46,528 bases of DNA from an uncultured Coriobacteriaceae bacterium (lineage in GTDB: Bacteria; Actinomycetota; Coriobacteriia; Coriobacteriales; Atopobiaceae), in assembly GCA_902793465.1 (NCBI GenBank), contig CADBDT010000026.1, forward strand, positions 1 to 46,528, read 5' to 3'. Positions 9,715 to 18,605 of the stretch are shown here, piece by piece. A program made the translations under genes and the position numbers. A model generated the notes under the pieces. It was not told the DNA's origin, did not search any database, and saw only the letters and a list, made by a program, of their open reading frames with translations. How positions within the stretch are numbered: position 1 is the first letter of the stretch; every line of letters begins with the position of its first letter.

Positions 9715-10788
9715 TTATCTGCGCCTGCGCGCCCTTATGCGACGCAGACGCGCGTTTATGGAAAGCCCGCTGCGCGTGCGCAGCCCCATTAGCGGCACGG
9801 ATGCGAGCACCGGCAGAACGTATTCAACCATGCGCCATACCACGTATCCCGCAGAAAGCGCGCTGCCAAACATCGAGCCAAACAGGAAGGCAAAGCCTCC
9901 CTCGGCCCCAAGCGTGCCGCCCGGCAACGGTATGGCAGAGGTTAGAAGCTCCAAGATGGCGCCGCACGCCCAGCACGTAAGAAAGTCGGCCTGCTTGCCA
10001 AACGCCTGCAGCACCACCCAGGGAAGCGCATACAAAAACCCAAGCTGTGCGAGCGTTACCAGCATGGTTAGCATCATAAGGCCAACGTTGCGCGCGCCGG
10101 CCTTAAAGCCGTTGGAAAACTCGTAAATCTGCTCGGTTACCACCTTGTTCCAGCGCTTGTACCTGTCGTCGCCAATCCAGCGCAGGCGCCGCACGAGTCG
10201 CAGGCCCCACCTGCCAACAGCGCTCACCTGCCGCGGAAGCAAACAAACCAGCAGCAGGCTAATTACCTCTACGACCTTTGCCCCAAAAAGAAGGGCTCCT
10301 ACTAAAAACACGTTGCCGTACGTGTCCATAAAGTAGCCTAAGCGCGGAATGAGCATGAGGGCGGCAAACACCCCTTCGCCCGCCTCGTAGATAATAAAGC
10401 GCGTGTATTGCAGCGCGCCCGCGGAGCCAACCGAAAGACCCGATCGCGTAAGTCGCAGAATCTGCGCCGGTGCGCCGCCGGTTCCGTTTGGGGTAAGGTT
10501 AGAAAAGAAGACGCCCGTACCTTCTACGCTCATAAGGTCCAGCAGGCCCAGCGGCGACTTTGGATCGCCCACCACCGCAACGGCATAGGCCGTAACGCCA
10601 AGCAGATAGTAAGCCACGTAGCAGAGCATTGCCACGCCAACCCATCCGTAGTTGGCAGCCGCAAGCGACGACACAAACTCGCCCATCTGACCCGAAAACA
10701 CCAGGTACAGCATGTAGACAAGCGCAACCACAACAAGAAACACCACGTTCCTGCCAAGCGATCGCGTATCTGTGCCAGAGCCCGCCAT
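9715..10788 (-). CDS. LPG-synthase transmembrane-domain (flippase-like) membrane protein
   Basis: An integral membrane protein of 357 aa of the LPG_synthase_TM/UPF0104 family (PF03706), related to the flippase half of MprF and to YbhN. It has about eight hydrophobic segments and the two loop motifs usual for the family: NLTPNGTGGAPAQ in the N-terminal half and PLPGGTLGAEGGF near the C-terminus. Such proteins are thought to move or bind lipids or polyprenyl glycolipids; the substrate here is unknown. There is no aminoacyl-transferase domain, so it is not a full MprF. The start is uncertain: the ATG at 10788 has GGGAG rather far upstream (about 14 nt), and a TTG at 10809 would add seven residues. 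The C-terminus is very basic (RLRRIRARRRR). Family B hairpins flank it on both sides. Confidence 0.82.
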   Translation of the reverse strand: MAGSGTDTRSLGRNVVFLVVVALVYMLYLVFSGQMGEFVSSLAAANYGWVGVAMLCYVAYYLLGVTAYAVAVVGDPKSPLGLLDLMSVEGTGVFFSNLTPNGTGGAPAQILRLTRSGLSVGSAGALQYTRFIIYEAGEGVFAALMLIPRLGYFMDTYGNVFLVGALLFGAKVVEVISLLLVCLLPRQVSAVGRWGLRLVRRLRWIGDDRYKRWNKVVTEQIYEFSNGFKAGARNVGLMMLTMLVTLAQLGFLYALPWVVLQAFGKQADFLTCWACGAILELLTSAIPLPGGTLGAEGGFAFLFGSMFGSALSAGYVVWRMVEYVLPVLASVPLMGLRTRSGLSINARLRRIRARRRR

Positions 10789-10905
10789 AACGAGTTTGTC
10801 ATCTCCCAAAAGTAGTCAGCTTGCGCATGGCACAAGTCTAGCTTACTGGCGGCGCGCCTGTGGGGGATGCTCGCCTACTGGCGTGGGATGCGGGTGGGGT
10901 ACGGG

Positions 10906-11017
10906 AGGTGTGCCTAGAGGGGATACTCCCCTACGGGTACATCGCGGGAAACTCACCTCATTATGGGAGCGCTAGCCGCGATGTACCCGATGGGGAGTAT
11001 CCCCTCTAGGCACACCT
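10906..11017. repeat. Full-length family B hairpin element 2
   Basis: Outer arms AGGTGTGCCTAGA and complement, inner arms GGGGATACTCCCC-TA-CGGGTACATCGCG and complement, and a 30-nt loop unlike that of the other copies. The last base of the right arm is the first base of the stop codon (TTA on the plus strand, 11017-11019) of the tsa fusion gene, so the hairpin would form immediately at the end of that message. Confidence 0.88.
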
Positions 11018-13446
11018 TACGCCTGCACCGTGGGCGGGGTGTCGCAGGACCAGCTGCCCAGCGGCGCATTGGGTGCCGCATCCAGCGAGAGGTCCGACAA
11101 GAGCCCAGCGTTGTAGCTGCGCAGGGCTACGAGGGCAATCATGGCACCATTGTCGCCGCAGGCCCAAAGCGGCGGCACAGTAACGCGCACGCCCATGTTG
11201 CCGAGCTTGTTTCCATACGCCTCGCGCAGCTTGGGGTTGGCCGCAACGCCGCCGCCCACACAGAAGTCCGCCACGCCTGTTTCTTCCACAGCGCGTGTTG
11301 CCTTAGACACCTGCACGTCTATTACCGCCGCCTCGAAGCTCGCCGCAAGGTCGGGCAGGTTTATGGCGCGGCCCATTTTGTTTTCGCCCTGGATGTAGGT
11401 GATAACGGCCGTCTTGAGACCGGAGAGAGAAAAGCGATAGTCGCCGCTATGCATCATGGCGCGCGGGAACGCTATGGCGCGCGGATTCCCCTTGGCGGAG
11501 AGCTTGCTTATTATTGGCCCTCCGGGATACCCCAGGCCAAGCGCCTTGGACACCTTGTCGAAGGCCTCGCCCACGGCGTCGTCTATGGTCGCGCCCAGCA
11601 GCTTGTAGTCGCCCCAGTCGCGCACGTGCACCAACATGGTGTTGCCGCCGCTTACGAGGCTCGCCACAAAGGGCGGCTGCAGGTCGGGCGTTTGGAAGAG
11701 GTTGGCAAACAGGTGCCCCTCCAAATGGTGCACGGCTATTAGCGGCAATCCCGTGGCGCCGCAAAGCCCCTTGGCAAACGCGACGCCCACCACCAGCGCG
11801 CCAACGAGGCCCGGTCCCGCGGTTACGCCCACGGCGGCCAGGTCGGCAGGGGCCAGCGTGTCCACGCCCAAGCGCTCCCCCGCACGAGCGAGGGTCTCCT
11901 CAAACACGCCCACAATGGCCTCGGTGTGCTTGCGGCTGGCAATCTCGGGCACCACGCCGCCAAACCGCGCATGGAAGTCTATTTGGGTGGCAACCACGTT
12001 AGACAGTATTTGTCCGTTGCCGTCCACCACGGCCATCGCGGTCTCGTCGCACGACGACTCGATGGCCAGAATGAGCGGCTGGGCCGCTGCAATGCGCTCG
12101 CTCGCATCCGCAGAACGAGGGGCAGGCACTATGGGCCAGGGACGAATAGACGCCTGCGGCTCGGGCATGCTGTTGTCCGGCGCCGCCATAAGGGGCAGGC
12201 TGGCGCTGAGCACCAAGGCGTCAACACCACACTCGTAATAGTCCTTTCGCCGGCCTACTTGCACGAAGCCCAGCGACTCGTACAGCGAGTGTGCCGCGTC
12301 GTTGTTGTGCGCGACCTCCAGCGCAATGCTGTGCGCCCCCAGCACGTGTCCGTCGTAAGCAAGGCGACGCAGCAGGCGCGCCCCAATGCCCTGATGGCGC
12401 CTGTCCGCCTCTACCGCTATGTCCAGCACGTCCAAAACGTCGCCGGCAAGAACCCCGCCGGCAAAGCCCACGATGGAGCCCATGTCGTGGGCCACCCACC
12501 ACGTGCGTCCCGGCAAATCCAGCTCTTCTTCGAACTGAGCGCGCGTCCATGGGTTGTGCGCCGCGCCCTCAAACGACCTTTTTTCCAGCTCCGCAACCTG
12601 CTCCACGTCGTTTACGGACATGGGTCGCAGCTGCAGGTGCTTGTTTGCCAGCTCGTCCGACACGCCCGTAACCTCCACGCTTGCCGGCTGGGCCAACCCC
12701 AGGCGCTTGCGCTCGTTTTCCTCTGCGTCGGAAAGGCGCGTGTACACGGGCAGCACGAGCGCGGGATCGCCGTCGTTTTGGGTATCGCCGCGTCCGCACG
12801 ACCACGCCGTTATTAGCGACTCGCCCGTGGGATACCACAGCTCCTCGTCCAGCACGCGCACCAGACCCGCCGCCTCGTAGCGATCGCGGTACTTAAACAA
12901 GCCGTTGCCCACAAGCTGCAGCTCCGTCGCGTCGGGACGAGCCGCCCACAGCTCCACGCACTCGTCGGCCTTGCATACCGTCTCGCTGGCAAAGGTTCGG
13001 CTTGCGCCGGCCTCGTTTAGCACGTAGATGCCGGGGTACACCTCGCCGCGCATGGCGTCCATGGCCACTGCCAACGTGCCACGTACGCCCGCGTGCCACG
13101 CCGTCCAGGCGCAGGCATCCAGCGTGGATACGCCAAAGAGCGGCTTCCCGAGCCCGCACGAGAGGCCCTTTGCCGTGGCTATTCCAATGCGCACGCCGGT
13201 AAACGACCCAGGACCGCGACCCACCAGCACGGCATCCACGTCCTGCATGCGCAAGCCCGCGTCCTCGAGCGCAGCCTGCGCCGTAAGCACAAGCGTCTCG
13301 TTTGCATGGCGCCTGCACAGCTGGTCGCAGCTGGCCAGCAACATGGCCTGGCCGTCTGCGTCCGTGCGCCCCACGGCGCAACACAGCATGTCGGAGGAGG
13401 TATCTACCGCCAGTACGACGGAGGATGTATTGTTGGTATCGCTCAT
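11017..13446 (-). CDS. TsaB-RimI-TsaD fusion: tRNA t6A synthesis and ribosomal protein N-acetyltransferase
   Basis: A three-part fusion of 809 aa. Residues about 9-235 are TsaB (VDTSSDM; GRGPGSFTGVRIGIATAKGL). Residues 270-415 are a RimI-type GNAT acetyltransferase (RRHQGIGARLLRRL; ALEVAHNNDAAHSLYESLGF). Residues 457-800 are TsaD, the threonylcarbamoyl transferase for A37 of ANN-decoding tRNAs (IESSCDETA; metal-binding region SRKHTE and HHLEGH; GGGVAANPKLRE). TsaB and TsaD normally form a complex with TsaE, which is encoded just upstream, so the fusion fixes 1:1 stoichiometry. RimI acetylates the N-terminal Ala of ribosomal protein S18 in other bacteria. The ATG at 13446 follows AAGGGA at about 7 nt; the 40 codons upstream in frame are not conserved-looking. 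Confidence 0.93.
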   Translation of the reverse strand: MSDTNNTSSVVLAVDTSSDMLCCAVGRTDADGQAMLLASCDQLCRRHANETLVLTAQAALEDAGLRMQDVDAVLVGRGPGSFTGVRIGIATAKGLSCGLGKPLFGVSTLDACAWTAWHAGVRGTLAVAMDAMRGEVYPGIYVLNEAGASRTFASETVCKADECVELWAARPDATELQLVGNGLFKYRDRYEAAGLVRVLDEELWYPTGESLITAWSCGRGDTQNDGDPALVLPVYTRLSDAEENERKRLGLAQPASVEVTGVSDELANKHLQLRPMSVNDVEQVAELEKRSFEGAAHNPWTRAQFEEELDLPGRTWWVAHDMGSIVGFAGGVLAGDVLDVLDIAVEADRRHQGIGARLLRRLAYDGHVLGAHSIALEVAHNNDAAHSLYESLGFVQVGRRKDYYECGVDALVLSASLPLMAAPDNSMPEPQASIRPWPIVPAPRSADASERIAAAQPLILAIESSCDETAMAVVDGNGQILSNVVATQIDFHARFGGVVPEIASRKHTEAIVGVFEETLARAGERLGVDTLAPADLAAVGVTAGPGLVGALVVGVAFAKGLCGATGLPLIAVHHLEGHLFANLFQTPDLQPPFVASLVSGGNTMLVHVRDWGDYKLLGATIDDAVGEAFDKVSKALGLGYPGGPIISKLSAKGNPRAIAFPRAMMHSGDYRFSLSGLKTAVITYIQGENKMGRAINLPDLAASFEAAVIDVQVSKATRAVEETGVADFCVGGGVAANPKLREAYGNKLGNMGVRVTVPPLWACGDNGAMIALVALRSYNAGLLSDLSLDAAPNAPLGSWSCDTPPTVQA

Positions 13447-13558
13447 TTTGGAATCCCTTCTAGCAACCGTGCAAGTGTAGCGCAAAACGGGTGCAAGGTG
13501 GGGTGGTCCCCGCGTTCCAGGTACGCGCGGATAGCCGGAGGTTAGTCCATACAAAAAT

Positions 13559-13713
13559 GTGTACATTCTTTCGATTGGTCTATGCTGCCAACAGTTGTTT
13601 TGTTAAATGCAGCCCAAAGATTGTACAGTTCATAAAATAGGAGGTGTACATTCTTTGGGCGCCGTTTTTCAAAACGCCTGTTGACGTTAAATGATGGCGC
13701 AAAGAATATACAC
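13559..13713. repeat. Family C nested palindrome, copy 1
   Basis: Outer arms GTGTACATTCTTT (13559-13571) and AAAGAATATACAC (13701-13713, one mismatch). Inner arms GCCCAAAGATTGTACA (13612-13627) and TGTACATTCTTTGGGC (13645-13660, one mismatch). The loop reads GTTCATAAAATAGGAGG. A second copy with the same spacing lies at 36005-36159. It is upstream of the tsa fusion gene, within a gene-free stretch of 640 nt. Confidence 0.8.
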
Positions 13714-13785
13714 TTTTGCGACGTTGTGTGCAGAAAGGACGAAGGGGACGGGGACGTTTGTCCCGAAAACCATTTGTTGTGGGCT

Positions 13786-14054
13786 TTGCACTTAGGGGAT
13801 ACCCCCTTCGGTTAAAGTGCGAGCAGGTCGTCCCATAGCGGAAGGGGCAATCCGCGCTTTAACCGAAGGGGGTATCCCAACGCCATTAAGCTAGCGCTGT
13901 GCACATTGGGGATATTCCCCTACGGGTACATCGCGGATGAGCCGGACTCCAACGTAAGCCCTGCTCGCGATGTACCCGATGGGGAGTATCCCCAATGTGC
14001 ACAGCTCCCCCAGACCCTTAACTAAATGGCGGTGGGGGTATCCCCTAAGTGCAA
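13786..14054. repeat. Nested family B palindromes between tsaE and the tsa fusion
   Basis: Three layers. Outer arms TTGCACTTAGGGGATACCCC (13786 on) and GGGGTATCCCCTAAGTGCAA (ending 14054). Sharing bases with the left outer arm is a 22-bp perfect hairpin, 13796-13817 with 13857-13878 (GGGATACCCCCTTCGGTTAA and complement). To its right, a full-length family B element at 13896-14005 (outer arms GCTGTGCACATT) is bracketed by AACGCCATTAAG and CTTAACTAAATGGCG. The arrangement looks like one element inserted in another. It starts about 30 bp beyond the tsaE stop codon. Confidence 0.85.
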
Positions 14055-14085
14055 CGCGTTGCGTAACAGTCCCTCTGAGCGCCTG

Positions 14086-14562
14086 TCACGCAAGCGCGTC
14101 CGCGATCTGCTGCGCACGCGGGCCGTGCGGCTCAAGGCACACGAGACGAGCGGGCTCCTCGCCAGCTTCGGCCATATCGTCGAGCCGCATTAGGCATATA
14201 TCCAGCCGCTCGTCGCCCAGCTGGTCCGCAAACTTGTCGCCCCACTCTATAACGCACACGCCGTCTGCACCCAGCACGTCAAACAAGCCCGTATCGTCCA
14301 GCTGCTCCGCGTCCTCCAAGCGATACAGGTCAAAGTGGTAGAGCGCGAGCTCGGACCCCTCGTACACCATCTGGATGGTAAAGGTGGGGCTGGTAACGCT
14401 TTCCACAACGCCCAACGCATCCGCAATACCCTTGGTAAGCTGCGTTTTTCCCGCGCCAAGGTCCCCGTTGAGCACAAGCACGTCCCCGTCGCGCAGCACG
14501 GCACCAATACGCCTTCCCAGCTCGATGGTCTCGTTGGCAGTACGCGTCCTAAACTCCGTCAT
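14086..14562 (-). CDS. tsaE: TsaE, ATPase of tRNA t6A biosynthesis
   Basis: 158 aa, the usual length for TsaE (formerly YjeE). It supplies the ATPase that resets the TsaB-TsaD complex during synthesis of threonylcarbamoyladenosine at tRNA position 37. The Walker A motif GDLGAGKT is at 33-40, followed by the family's LTKGIADALGV; downstream TSPTF and IEWGDKFADQL motifs are present. The ATG overlaps the stop of the upstream uracil-DNA glycosylase gene as ATGA, indicating translational coupling. The next gene in the same direction is the TsaB-RimI-TsaD fusion, but a 640-nt block of palindromic repeats separates them. Confidence 0.93.
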   Translation of the reverse strand: MTEFRTRTANETIELGRRIGAVLRDGDVLVLNGDLGAGKTQLTKGIADALGVVESVTSPTFTIQMVYEGSELALYHFDLYRLEDAEQLDDTGLFDVLGADGVCVIEWGDKFADQLGDERLDICLMRLDDMAEAGEEPARLVCLEPHGPRAQQIADALA

Positions 14563-15185
14563 CGCTGGCCCTCCTTGCCGGGCCCCGCGGGATGTTCGTC
14601 GAGCCAGGTGCCCAGCATGCGAAAGTCATCTTCCAGCACGGGCTGCCACTCCCTGTGGTAGAGGGCCGCCGCCGGATGGAACGTGGGCATTACGGCAAAG
14701 TGGCCCGTTTGGTGGAATCGCCCTCGCAGGCTCGTAATTCCCACCTCGGTGCGCAGCACAAAGTGCGACGCAAAGTTGCCCAAACATACGATTACGTCTG
14801 GCCAGATGGAGCGAATCTGCTCGCGCAAAAACGGCGCGCAGGCCGCAATTTCTTCGGGCTTGGGGTTGCGGTTGTTGGGCGGCCTGCACTTTATTACGTT
14901 ACCAATGTACACGTCCTCGCGACGCAGCCCCGCAAGCTGGAGCAGCGCGTCCAGGTTCTTGCCGGCGGCACCAACAAAGGGCTCGCCCTGCAGGTCTTCG
15001 TTGCGCCCTGGCCCCTCGCCCACAATCATTACGCGGGCGTTGGGGTTGCCCACGCCAAACACCAAGTTTGTTCGCGTCTCTCCCAGCGGACAAAGCTGGC
15101 AGTTACCCATAAGGTCGCGAATCTCCTCCAAACGCACCTCTTGGGGCTTTTGGTGGTCGTGTCCGGGAATGCGCATTACTGGCAT
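14559..15185 (-). CDS. Family 4-type uracil-DNA glycosylase (Fe-S)
   Basis: 208 aa. It removes uracil from DNA at the start of base-excision repair. The four cysteines expected for the iron-sulfur cluster are visible: Cys29 and Cys32 in NCQLCPLG, Cys100 in NVIKCRPP and Cys116 in IAACAPF. The active-site region GEGPGRNEDLQGEPFVGAAG and the C-terminal HPAA motif are present, as in thermophile-type family 4 and related enzymes. The ATG at 15185 has GAGGAGG at 8 nt; 34 further in-frame codons upstream are low-complexity and overlap the alr end, so they are excluded. Coupled to tsaE by a 4-nt overlap. Confidence 0.9.
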   Translation of the reverse strand: MPVMRIPGHDHQKPQEVRLEEIRDLMGNCQLCPLGETRTNLVFGVGNPNARVMIVGEGPGRNEDLQGEPFVGAAGKNLDALLQLAGLRREDVYIGNVIKCRPPNNRNPKPEEIAACAPFLREQIRSIWPDVIVCLGNFASHFVLRTEVGITSLRGRFHQTGHFAVMPTFHPAAALYHREWQPVLEDDFRMLGTWLDEHPAGPGKEGQR

Positions 15186-15255
15186 GGACTCGTCCTCCTC
15201 GCATAAATAGGTTCGCGGCGCGCGACGGCGTCCACGCGCGCCTGCTGCGGCGGCG

Positions 15256-16419
15256 CTACACATAGATCTTCTTAAGCCTAAGGCCAAAGTCGCATACGAC
15301 CTCGTAGTTTATGGTGTCGCGACGTGCTGCCATGTCGTCTGCCGATATAAACTCGTTGTCGTCGCGCCCCAGTATGGTTACCACGTCGCCATACTCCACG
15401 GCGCGGACAGGCCGGTATGCGCGCACGTTGTTTACGGTTACCGCAAACATAAACTGGTCCATGCATATACGCCCAACCTGACGGCACCTCTCGCCGTTAA
15501 CAAGCACATCCATGTTGCCCGAAAGGTTGCGCGAAAGGCCGTCCGCATAGCCAATGGGCACCGTGCATATTTGAATGTTGGGCTTTGGCACGCGATAAGT
15601 AAGGCCATAGCTTACGCCCGTGCCCACCTCGGGACGCTCCACGCGCGTGATTCGTCCCCGTACGCTCATGGCGGGAACAAGACGCACCTTGCGCCTTGTT
15701 TCGAAGGCGGGATGCAGGCCATAGAGCCCAATGCCAGCGCGACACATGTCCAAATGGACCTCGGGATGCAGGATGGTTGCCGGGGTATTGGCGCAGTGTA
15801 CGAGGCCGGTTTCGAGGCCTGCTTCCTGGATGGACTTTACGGCATCGGCAAAACGCCTGGTCTGCATGCCAAAGTCCCAGTCTCCCTGTACGTCGGCCGT
15901 GGCAAAGTGCGTAAAGGTTCCGGCGCACTCTATGCCGCGGTGAAAGTCTATGCTCCTGCGGAACTCCGCCGCGTCGCGCCAGTTGATTCCAATACGCGTC
16001 ATGCCCGTGTCCACGGCCAAGTGGTACGTGGCCACCTTGCCGGCGGCCGCGGCGCACTCCCCCAGCGCAAGGGCATAGTCCCTGTTGTACACCGTGGGGC
16101 TTAGGTCGTAGTCCACGATGGTCTGCACGGTTTCCAGGGGCGGCTCGGAAAGGATAAGAATGGGCTCGCGAATGCCTTCCTCGCGAAGCTCCACTCCCTC
16201 CGCCACCGTGGCAACCGCAAACTGGTCTGCCCCGGCGCGGCGCATGGCCCGCGCGCACCTTACGGCACCATGTCCGTACGCGTCCGCCTTTACCACGCAC
16301 ATCATCTGCGCGTCGCGCTCTATCATGCGCCTGATTGCCGCCGTGTTCTGTCGGATTGCCTCCAAGTCGATTTCGACCCATGCCCATCGATCCTCTGGGC
16401 TGCGAATCCCCCGTACCAT
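15256..16419 (-). CDS. alr: Alanine racemase
   Basis: 387 aa, standard for this PLP enzyme, which interconverts L- and D-alanine for peptidoglycan synthesis. The PLP-binding lysine lies in CVVKADAYGHG (Lys44) and the second catalytic residue, tyrosine, in GTGVSYGLTYR (Tyr271). Other family marks are HLAVDTGMTRIG and IGYADGLSR. The ATG at 16419 follows AGGAGG at 6 nt; a possible start six codons earlier has no such site. It is read with nnrDE (30 nt upstream) and the glycosylase gene (70 nt downstream), the common actinobacterial grouping of glmS, acpS, nnr, alr and tsa genes. Confidence 0.95.
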   Translation of the reverse strand: MVRGIRSPEDRWAWVEIDLEAIRQNTAAIRRMIERDAQMMCVVKADAYGHGAVRCARAMRRAGADQFAVATVAEGVELREEGIREPILILSEPPLETVQTIVDYDLSPTVYNRDYALALGECAAAAGKVATYHLAVDTGMTRIGINWRDAAEFRRSIDFHRGIECAGTFTHFATADVQGDWDFGMQTRRFADAVKSIQEAGLETGLVHCANTPATILHPEVHLDMCRAGIGLYGLHPAFETRRKVRLVPAMSVRGRITRVERPEVGTGVSYGLTYRVPKPNIQICTVPIGYADGLSRNLSGNMDVLVNGERCRQVGRICMDQFMFAVTVNNVRAYRPVRAVEYGDVVTILGRDDNEFISADDMAARRDTINYEVVCDFGLRLKKIYV

Positions 16420-16449
16420 CGTGCGCCTCCTTAGCACGCTCGAACCGTC

Positions 16450-18051
16450 TTACAAAGAAGCCTGCTCCTCCAGCAAATCAACTGCCAGGCCAACCGCGTC
16501 CACAACGTCTCCCGCCATCACGCCGCGCGAGCCGTAGCGCTCCGCCGCAATGTCGCCCGCTATGCCATGCACCTCGCACGCATACGAGCAGAGCAGCGGG
16601 AGGTTCTCGTTTTCCACCATGCCGGCGGTCTTGGCGAGCGTGGATCCCATTATGCCTGCAAGAACGTCGCCGGAGCCGGCCGTGGCCAGCGCCGCAGGGC
16701 CAGGCTTGGGCAGCAGCGCTATGTCTACGCCAACGCAGGCCGTGGCGGTTCCCTTGGCCACAACGCACACCTCGCTTCCGCCTTCCGACCACACAATGCG
16801 GCGTGCGGCCTCAAGGGCGGCACTCAGCGTGCTCGGCGGCGTGTCTGCCAAGCCCACCAGCCGTCCCAGCTCCCTGCGATGAGGGGTAAGAACCAGAGGG
16901 CTCGTGCGGCGAATAAGCTCTGGGAAGCTGTCCAGCCTGCCCGACGTAAGGCGCGCCAGGCAGTTAAGGGCGTCTGCGTCCAGCACCAGCGGAACGTCGC
17001 ATTGCAAAAGCCCGGCCACCACCGCGGTCGTCGAGGCGTTAACCATTATGCCTGGTCCCGCCACTACGGCTGTGTTCTTAAGCGCGAGCTCCGCCATCTC
17101 CTCGCGCGCGTCGGCGGCAAAGGAGCCGCAGCTGGGGTCGTAGGGCATGCCGATTACCGGAATTTCTGCCACGTGCGCCTGCACGGTTTGCACAACGGGC
17201 TCGGGCACGGCCAGCGTTACGTAGCCCGCGCCAGAGCGAGCGGCCGCGCGAGCTGCGAGCACGGGCGCTCCAATGTAGCGCGTCGAGCCACCCACAACAA
17301 GCACCGACCCGCGCGAGAACTTGTCTACAGACGAGGTCGGCGGAACCATTACGTCTAGGTAGTCCTCGGGCTCGTTGCGCCACGCAACGGGGTCGGCCTC
17401 CACCACAAGACGGGAGGTCTGCTCGGCCAGAGGCGCCACCACAAGAGAGCCGCACACGTCGCGGCCGTCGTCGGTAAGCAGGCCCGGCTTAAGCGCAATC
17501 ATGGTTATGGTGGAGTCTGCCACCACCGTGCTGGACGAGGCCTTGCCGGTTTGCGCCGAAAGGCCGCTGGGCACGTCCACCGCCACCACGCGCACGCCGG
17601 AGCGGTTTATGCAGTCTATCCACACGTCAAACGGAGCCTTTAGCTCTCCCCTAAAGCCGGTTCCCAACATGGCGTCCAGCACAACATCGGTGGTGCTCAG
17701 CAGGCTCTCAATTTTTTCGCGAGGCGGCGCCACCAATACGGGAACGTTCGCACGCTCCGCGCTTACGGCCACCACGTGGGCAAGGTCGCTCTTTACCTGC
17801 GCGGGCTCCACCGGCGTAACCACGGTAACCGAGCAGCCCTGTGACTGCAGCCGCTCCGCGGCAACCCAGCCGTCTCCCCCGTTGTTTCCAAAGCCCGCAA
17901 ATATAACGACGGAAGAAGTGCCTTCGTGTCGGGCCACTTCCTGAGCCGCGGCCGCGCCAGCTCTTCTCATGAGCTCAGAGAGGCTTACCCCCTCCTTTAC
18001 CAGCGCCTGCTCCACATCGCGAACATCATCTACATTCAGCACCGGTTGCAT
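16450..18051 (-). CDS. nnr: Bifunctional NAD(P)HX epimerase / ADP-dependent dehydratase
   Basis: 533 aa; repairs NADHX and NADPHX, damaged hydrated forms of the cofactors. The N-terminal half is the epimerase (YjeF_N fold, about 1-215) with the AGFGNNGGDG motif. The C-terminal half is the ribokinase-like dehydratase (about 235-525) with AGSGDVLAGIMG near the end and VLTPHRRELGRL before it. Full length for the fused form. The ATG at 18051 has a GAGGGAG site about 11 nt upstream. It follows acpS by 48 nt, in an operon-like run. Confidence 0.93.
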   Translation of the reverse strand: MQPVLNVDDVRDVEQALVKEGVSLSELMRRAGAAAAQEVARHEGTSSVVIFAGFGNNGGDGWVAAERLQSQGCSVTVVTPVEPAQVKSDLAHVVAVSAERANVPVLVAPPREKIESLLSTTDVVLDAMLGTGFRGELKAPFDVWIDCINRSGVRVVAVDVPSGLSAQTGKASSSTVVADSTITMIALKPGLLTDDGRDVCGSLVVAPLAEQTSRLVVEADPVAWRNEPEDYLDVMVPPTSSVDKFSRGSVLVVGGSTRYIGAPVLAARAAARSGAGYVTLAVPEPVVQTVQAHVAEIPVIGMPYDPSCGSFAADAREEMAELALKNTAVVAGPGIMVNASTTAVVAGLLQCDVPLVLDADALNCLARLTSGRLDSFPELIRRTSPLVLTPHRRELGRLVGLADTPPSTLSAALEAARRIVWSEGGSEVCVVAKGTATACVGVDIALLPKPGPAALATAGSGDVLAGIMGSTLAKTAGMVENENLPLLCSYACEVHGIAGDIAAERYGSRGVMAGDVVDAVGLAVDLLEEQASL

Positions 18052-18099
18052 GGTGCATCACACTCCCTCGGGCAAGCCCCAAGCGGCGCCTGCATTAAG

Positions 18100-18603
18100 T
18101 CATTCGGTTGTTTGCCCTTGCTCCTCCACGCGCTCGAGCTCGTCGATTACCGAGCGCGCCTCTCTAAAGGAGGCCCTTAGCTCCTCCTTGGGGTCGGGTC
18201 GCTCTTCCTGCTTGGGCCGCACCTCGTCGGTCATGGCCACCGCGTTTGCGACCGCAATGTCGTGGGTGTACGAAAGAGAAAGCGCCACCTCAACAATTCC
18301 CTGCTCGGCGGCAACCTCGCGCGCACGGCCCGCAAGCACGGCCTCGGGGCGTCCCGCCTCGTTGTTTACCACGCTTACGTCCGCAAGCCCAATGCCTTGC
18401 GAGAAGCCCGTGCCCAGCGCCTTGAGCACCGCCTCACGCGCGGCAAAGCGTGCGGCAAAGTGCTGAGCAGGACGGGCGGTCTTGTTGCAATATGCGCGCT
18501 CTTCTTCGGTAAACACGCGGTGGGCAAAGCTGGGCCGGCGCGCAAGGACTTTTTCCATGCGCGCGATCTCCAGCATGTCCACACCAATGCCCGCCAGAGC
18601 CAT
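18100..18603 (-). CDS. acpS: Holo-[acyl-carrier-protein] synthase
   Basis: 167 aa. Transfers phosphopantetheine from CoA to the acyl carrier protein of fatty-acid synthesis. The family start GIGVDMLEIARME (metal-binding Asp) and the helix ARFAAREAVLKALGTG (catalytic Glu) are clear. The conserved domain ends at about residue 122 (LSLSYTHDIAVANAVA); the remaining 45 or so residues are a charged tail rich in Glu and Arg not usual for the 120-aa family. The ATG at 18603 lies 2 nt after the glmS stop and has GGAG at 5 nt. Longer in-frame versions would run into glmS and are rejected. Confidence 0.93.
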   Translation of the reverse strand: MALAGIGVDMLEIARMEKVLARRPSFAHRVFTEEERAYCNKTARPAQHFAARFAAREAVLKALGTGFSQGIGLADVSVVNNEAGRPEAVLAGRAREVAAEQGIVEVALSLSYTHDIAVANAVAMTDEVRPKQEERPDPKEELRASFREARSVIDELERVEEQGQTTE

Positions 18604-18605
18604 GC

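Noticed and set aside
13447..14085. Integron attC-like sites
   Set aside because: The hairpins are perfect or nearly so, without the extrahelical bases and RYYYAAC/GTTRRRY ends of attC, and no integrase is present.
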